Below, one piece after another: positions 7,013-8,379 of a DNA stretch of 8,379 bases (positions within the stretch are counted from its first letter, which is position 1; each line of letters starts with the position of its first letter). The notes beneath the pieces are model-generated. The model made no database searches. It worked only from the letters and a program-made list of their open reading frames with translations, and was not told where the DNA came from. Both the position numbers and the translations under genes were made by a program. The stretch is taken from assembly GCA_903919625.1 (NCBI GenBank), contig CAIXIZ010000055.1, positions 1 to 8,379 of the forward strand. Reading direction: 5' to 3'. The stretch is from an uncultured Verrucomicrobiota bacterium. Its GTDB lineage: Bacteria > Verrucomicrobiota > Verrucomicrobiia > Opitutales > Opitutaceae.

Positions 7013-7036
7013 GCCTGGGTTTCAGACTGCCCGGGC
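7013..7036 (+). other. Possible hairpin in DUF423 leader
   Basis: GCCTGGG at 7013-7019 can pair with CCCGGGC at 7030-7036, with one G-U pair and a ten-base loop, ending 18 bases before the DUF423 start codon. It lacks a T tract, so it is not an intrinsic terminator. It could affect translation start, or it may be chance in GC-rich sequence. Confidence 0.25.
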
Positions 7037-7054
7037 TCCACCCATCTTTAAAAC

Positions 7055-7462
7055 ATGAAATACTTGCTTACGGCCACGGGCCTGACGGGCCTGCTTGGGG
7101 TGGCGCTGGGCGCATTTGGCGCGCATGCCCTCAAACCCGTGCTGGCTGCCGTGCCAGATGGGCTGGAAATCTGGCACACCGCCACCCTATACCATCTCGT
7201 CCACGCCGTCGCGGCGCTGGCAGTGCTGCTGACCCTCCGGACAGGCCACGAAAATATTCCGCCTGCCACGCAACGTCTCTTCCGGGCGGCGGCCGCGGGC
7301 TGGCTGGCCGGCGTCTGGCTGTTCTCCGGTTCGCTCTATGGTCTCGCGCTCGGCGGTCCCAAATGGCTCGGTCCCGTCACCCCGCTGGGCGGGCTGGCCC
7401 TGCTCACGGGCTGGGGTCTGGTGGCAGTCGCCACTTGGAAAAGCGGAGCCGACAACCGATGA
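7055..7462 (+). CDS. DUF423 family small inner-membrane protein (YgdD-like)
   Basis: This is a 135-residue integral membrane protein of the DUF423 family; the biochemical role of the family is unknown. The family signature is visible: GAFGAHAL near residue 20, HTATLYHLVHA near 41-51, and FSGSLYGLALGG followed by TPLGG near 90-113. Four hydrophobic segments can be made out at roughly 5-26, 44-62, 80-98 and 106-127, as expected for the family, and the length matches the E. coli member YgdD (131). The ATG at 7055 starts directly at the first membrane segment. The upstream bases (CTTTAAAAC) contain no Shine-Dalgarno. Its TGA overlaps the ATG of the CCA transferase gene by four bases, so the two are probably translated from one message. 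There is no obvious functional link to tRNA maturation. Confidence 0.92.
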   Translation: MKYLLTATGLTGLLGVALGAFGAHALKPVLAAVPDGLEIWHTATLYHLVHAVAALAVLLTLRTGHENIPPATQRLFRAAAAGWLAGVWLFSGSLYGLALGGPKWLGPVTPLGGLALLTGWGLVAVATWKSGADNR

Positions 7463-8379
7463 ATCCGGCGGCCAGACTTCCCGTACCCGCCGAATTGCAA
7501 GCGGTGCTCGACGCCGTCCGCCGCATCGGGCGGCCACGGCTCGTGGGCGGCTGTGTGCGCGACTGGCTGCTGGGGCAGGAACCGAAGGACTTTGATGTGG
7601 AGGTGCCGGGGGTGACCTTCGAGGAACTGCACCGGACGCTCGCACCCTATGGCGCGACCGATGTGGTCGGACGCAGTTTTGGCGTGATCAAACTCCGGCT
7701 CGGGGGCGCCGAATATGATTTTTCGCTGCCGCGCCGTGAATCGAAAACGGGCGCGGGCCATCGTGGGTTTGCCGTCGCGCCCGACGCGACGCTCAGCGAT
7801 GCCGAGGCGGCGGCCCGGCGCGACTTTACGATCAACGCCATCGCGTTCGACCCCTTCACCGGCGCCCTGATCGACTCGCACCAGGGCGAACGCGATCTGC
7901 GGGCCCGGGTGCTGCGGCACACCAGCGCGGCGTTCGTGGAGGATCCCTTGCGCGTGCTCCGGGCGTTTCAGTTCGCCGCCCGGTTTGACTTCATCCTTGC
8001 GCCCGAAACCGTCGCGCTCTGCCGCACCATCGCCGACACCTATGCCGAGCTGCCGGTGGAACGGGTGTGGGGGGAATGGGACAAATGGGCGACCAAATCC
8101 ACCAGGCCCTCCCGCGGCCTGACCGTGCTGGAAGAGACCGGCTGGCTGAAACATTTCCCCGAAATCGCCGCGCTGCGCGGCACGCCCCAGGAGCCCGAAT
8201 GGCATCCCGAGGGCGATGTGTTCACCCACACCCAGCACTGTTGCGACGCCATCGTCCGCCTTGATGTCTGGCGGGACGCGGACACGCCGCGCCGCCGCGT
8301 CTGGCTTCTGGCGGTGCTGGCGCATGATTTTGGCAAACCCGCCACCACGCACCGCGGGGAAAAACGCGGGGTCATGCGC
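7459..8379 (+). CDS. cca: CCA tRNA nucleotidyltransferase with HD domain (3'-truncated by window edge)
   Basis: This class II nucleotidyltransferase adds or repairs the 3' CCA end of tRNA in the cytoplasm without a nucleic-acid template. 307 residues are present and the frame is open to the last base, so the C terminus lies outside. The polymerase head shows LVGGCVRDWLLG (28-39) and the metal-binding pair D44/D46 in DFDVEV. RRDFTINAIAFD (120-131) follows, then the neck motif EDPLRVLRAFQFAAR (161-175). The segment LPVERVWGEWDKW (198-210) matches the usual L..ER...E..K pattern after the neck. An HD phosphohydrolase-type domain follows, with HPEGDVFTHT (249-258) and the HD pair at 289-290 in LAHDFGKP. 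This order resembles the bacterial CCA-adding enzymes that carry an HD domain. Whether it adds the whole CCA, or only part in concert with a second enzyme, cannot be told here. The start ATG overlaps the DUF423 stop (ATGA), which implies translational coupling. Confidence 0.95.
   Translation, partial: MNPAARLPVPAELQAVLDAVRRIGRPRLVGGCVRDWLLGQEPKDFDVEVPGVTFEELHRTLAPYGATDVVGRSFGVIKLRLGGAEYDFSLPRRESKTGAGHRGFAVAPDATLSDAEAAARRDFTINAIAFDPFTGALIDSHQGERDLRARVLRHTSAAFVEDPLRVLRAFQFAARFDFILAPETVALCRTIADTYAELPVERVWGEWDKWATKSTRPSRGLTVLEETGWLKHFPEIAALRGTPQEPEWHPEGDVFTHTQHCCDAIVRLDVWRDADTPRRRVWLLAVLAHDFGKPATTHRGEKRGVMR

Noticed and set aside
1..8379. Defence system, CRISPR array, biosynthetic cluster, prophage, insertion sequence or RNA gene
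   Set aside because: All coding capacity is accounted for by housekeeping or envelope genes. I saw no regularly spaced repeats, transposase or integrase motifs, tRNA cloverleaf or rRNA sequence.

Overview
This is an ordinary chromosomal stretch from a GC-rich, Gram-negative-type bacterium. An outer-membrane beta-barrel gene with a signal peptide points to a diderm. The combination of protein flavours, weak or absent Shine-Dalgarno sequences and high GC at third codon positions suits Verrucomicrobiota, perhaps the Opitutales. That placement is inference; no marker here proves it. There are six protein genes, no RNA genes, no CRISPR array and no mobile element. No gene-free gap exceeds 190 bases.

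Layout: bases 2-2635 hold the C-terminal three quarters or so of the chromosome-partition ATPase SMC, cut by the left edge. Bases 2652-4997 hold a membrane-anchored, helical-repeat (TPR-like) protein of unknown function, whose C-terminal third is an ungapped tandem duplication of a 117-residue unit. Bases 5132-6109 hold accA, the alpha carboxyltransferase subunit of acetyl-CoA carboxylase. On the minus strand, 6140-6865 encodes a TorF/TIGR02001-type putative outer-membrane porin, convergent with accA and divergent from the next pair. Bases 7055-7462 hold a small DUF423 (YgdD-like) membrane protein. Its stop codon overlaps the start of an HD-domain CCA tRNA nucleotidyltransferase, 7459 onward, cut by the right edge.

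The genes do not form one pathway. SMC handles chromosome organisation, AccA starts fatty-acid synthesis, CCA transferase matures tRNA 3' ends, and the porin sits in the envelope. Two short operons are plausible: smc with the TPR gene (16-base gap), and DUF423 with cca (4-base overlap).

I did not find a previously undescribed multi-gene system. The items most worth a second look are the tandem duplication in the TPR protein, a perfect 19-bp palindrome inside the accA coding sequence, dyads in the porin/DUF423 intergenic region, and a low-complexity charged insert in the SMC coiled coil.
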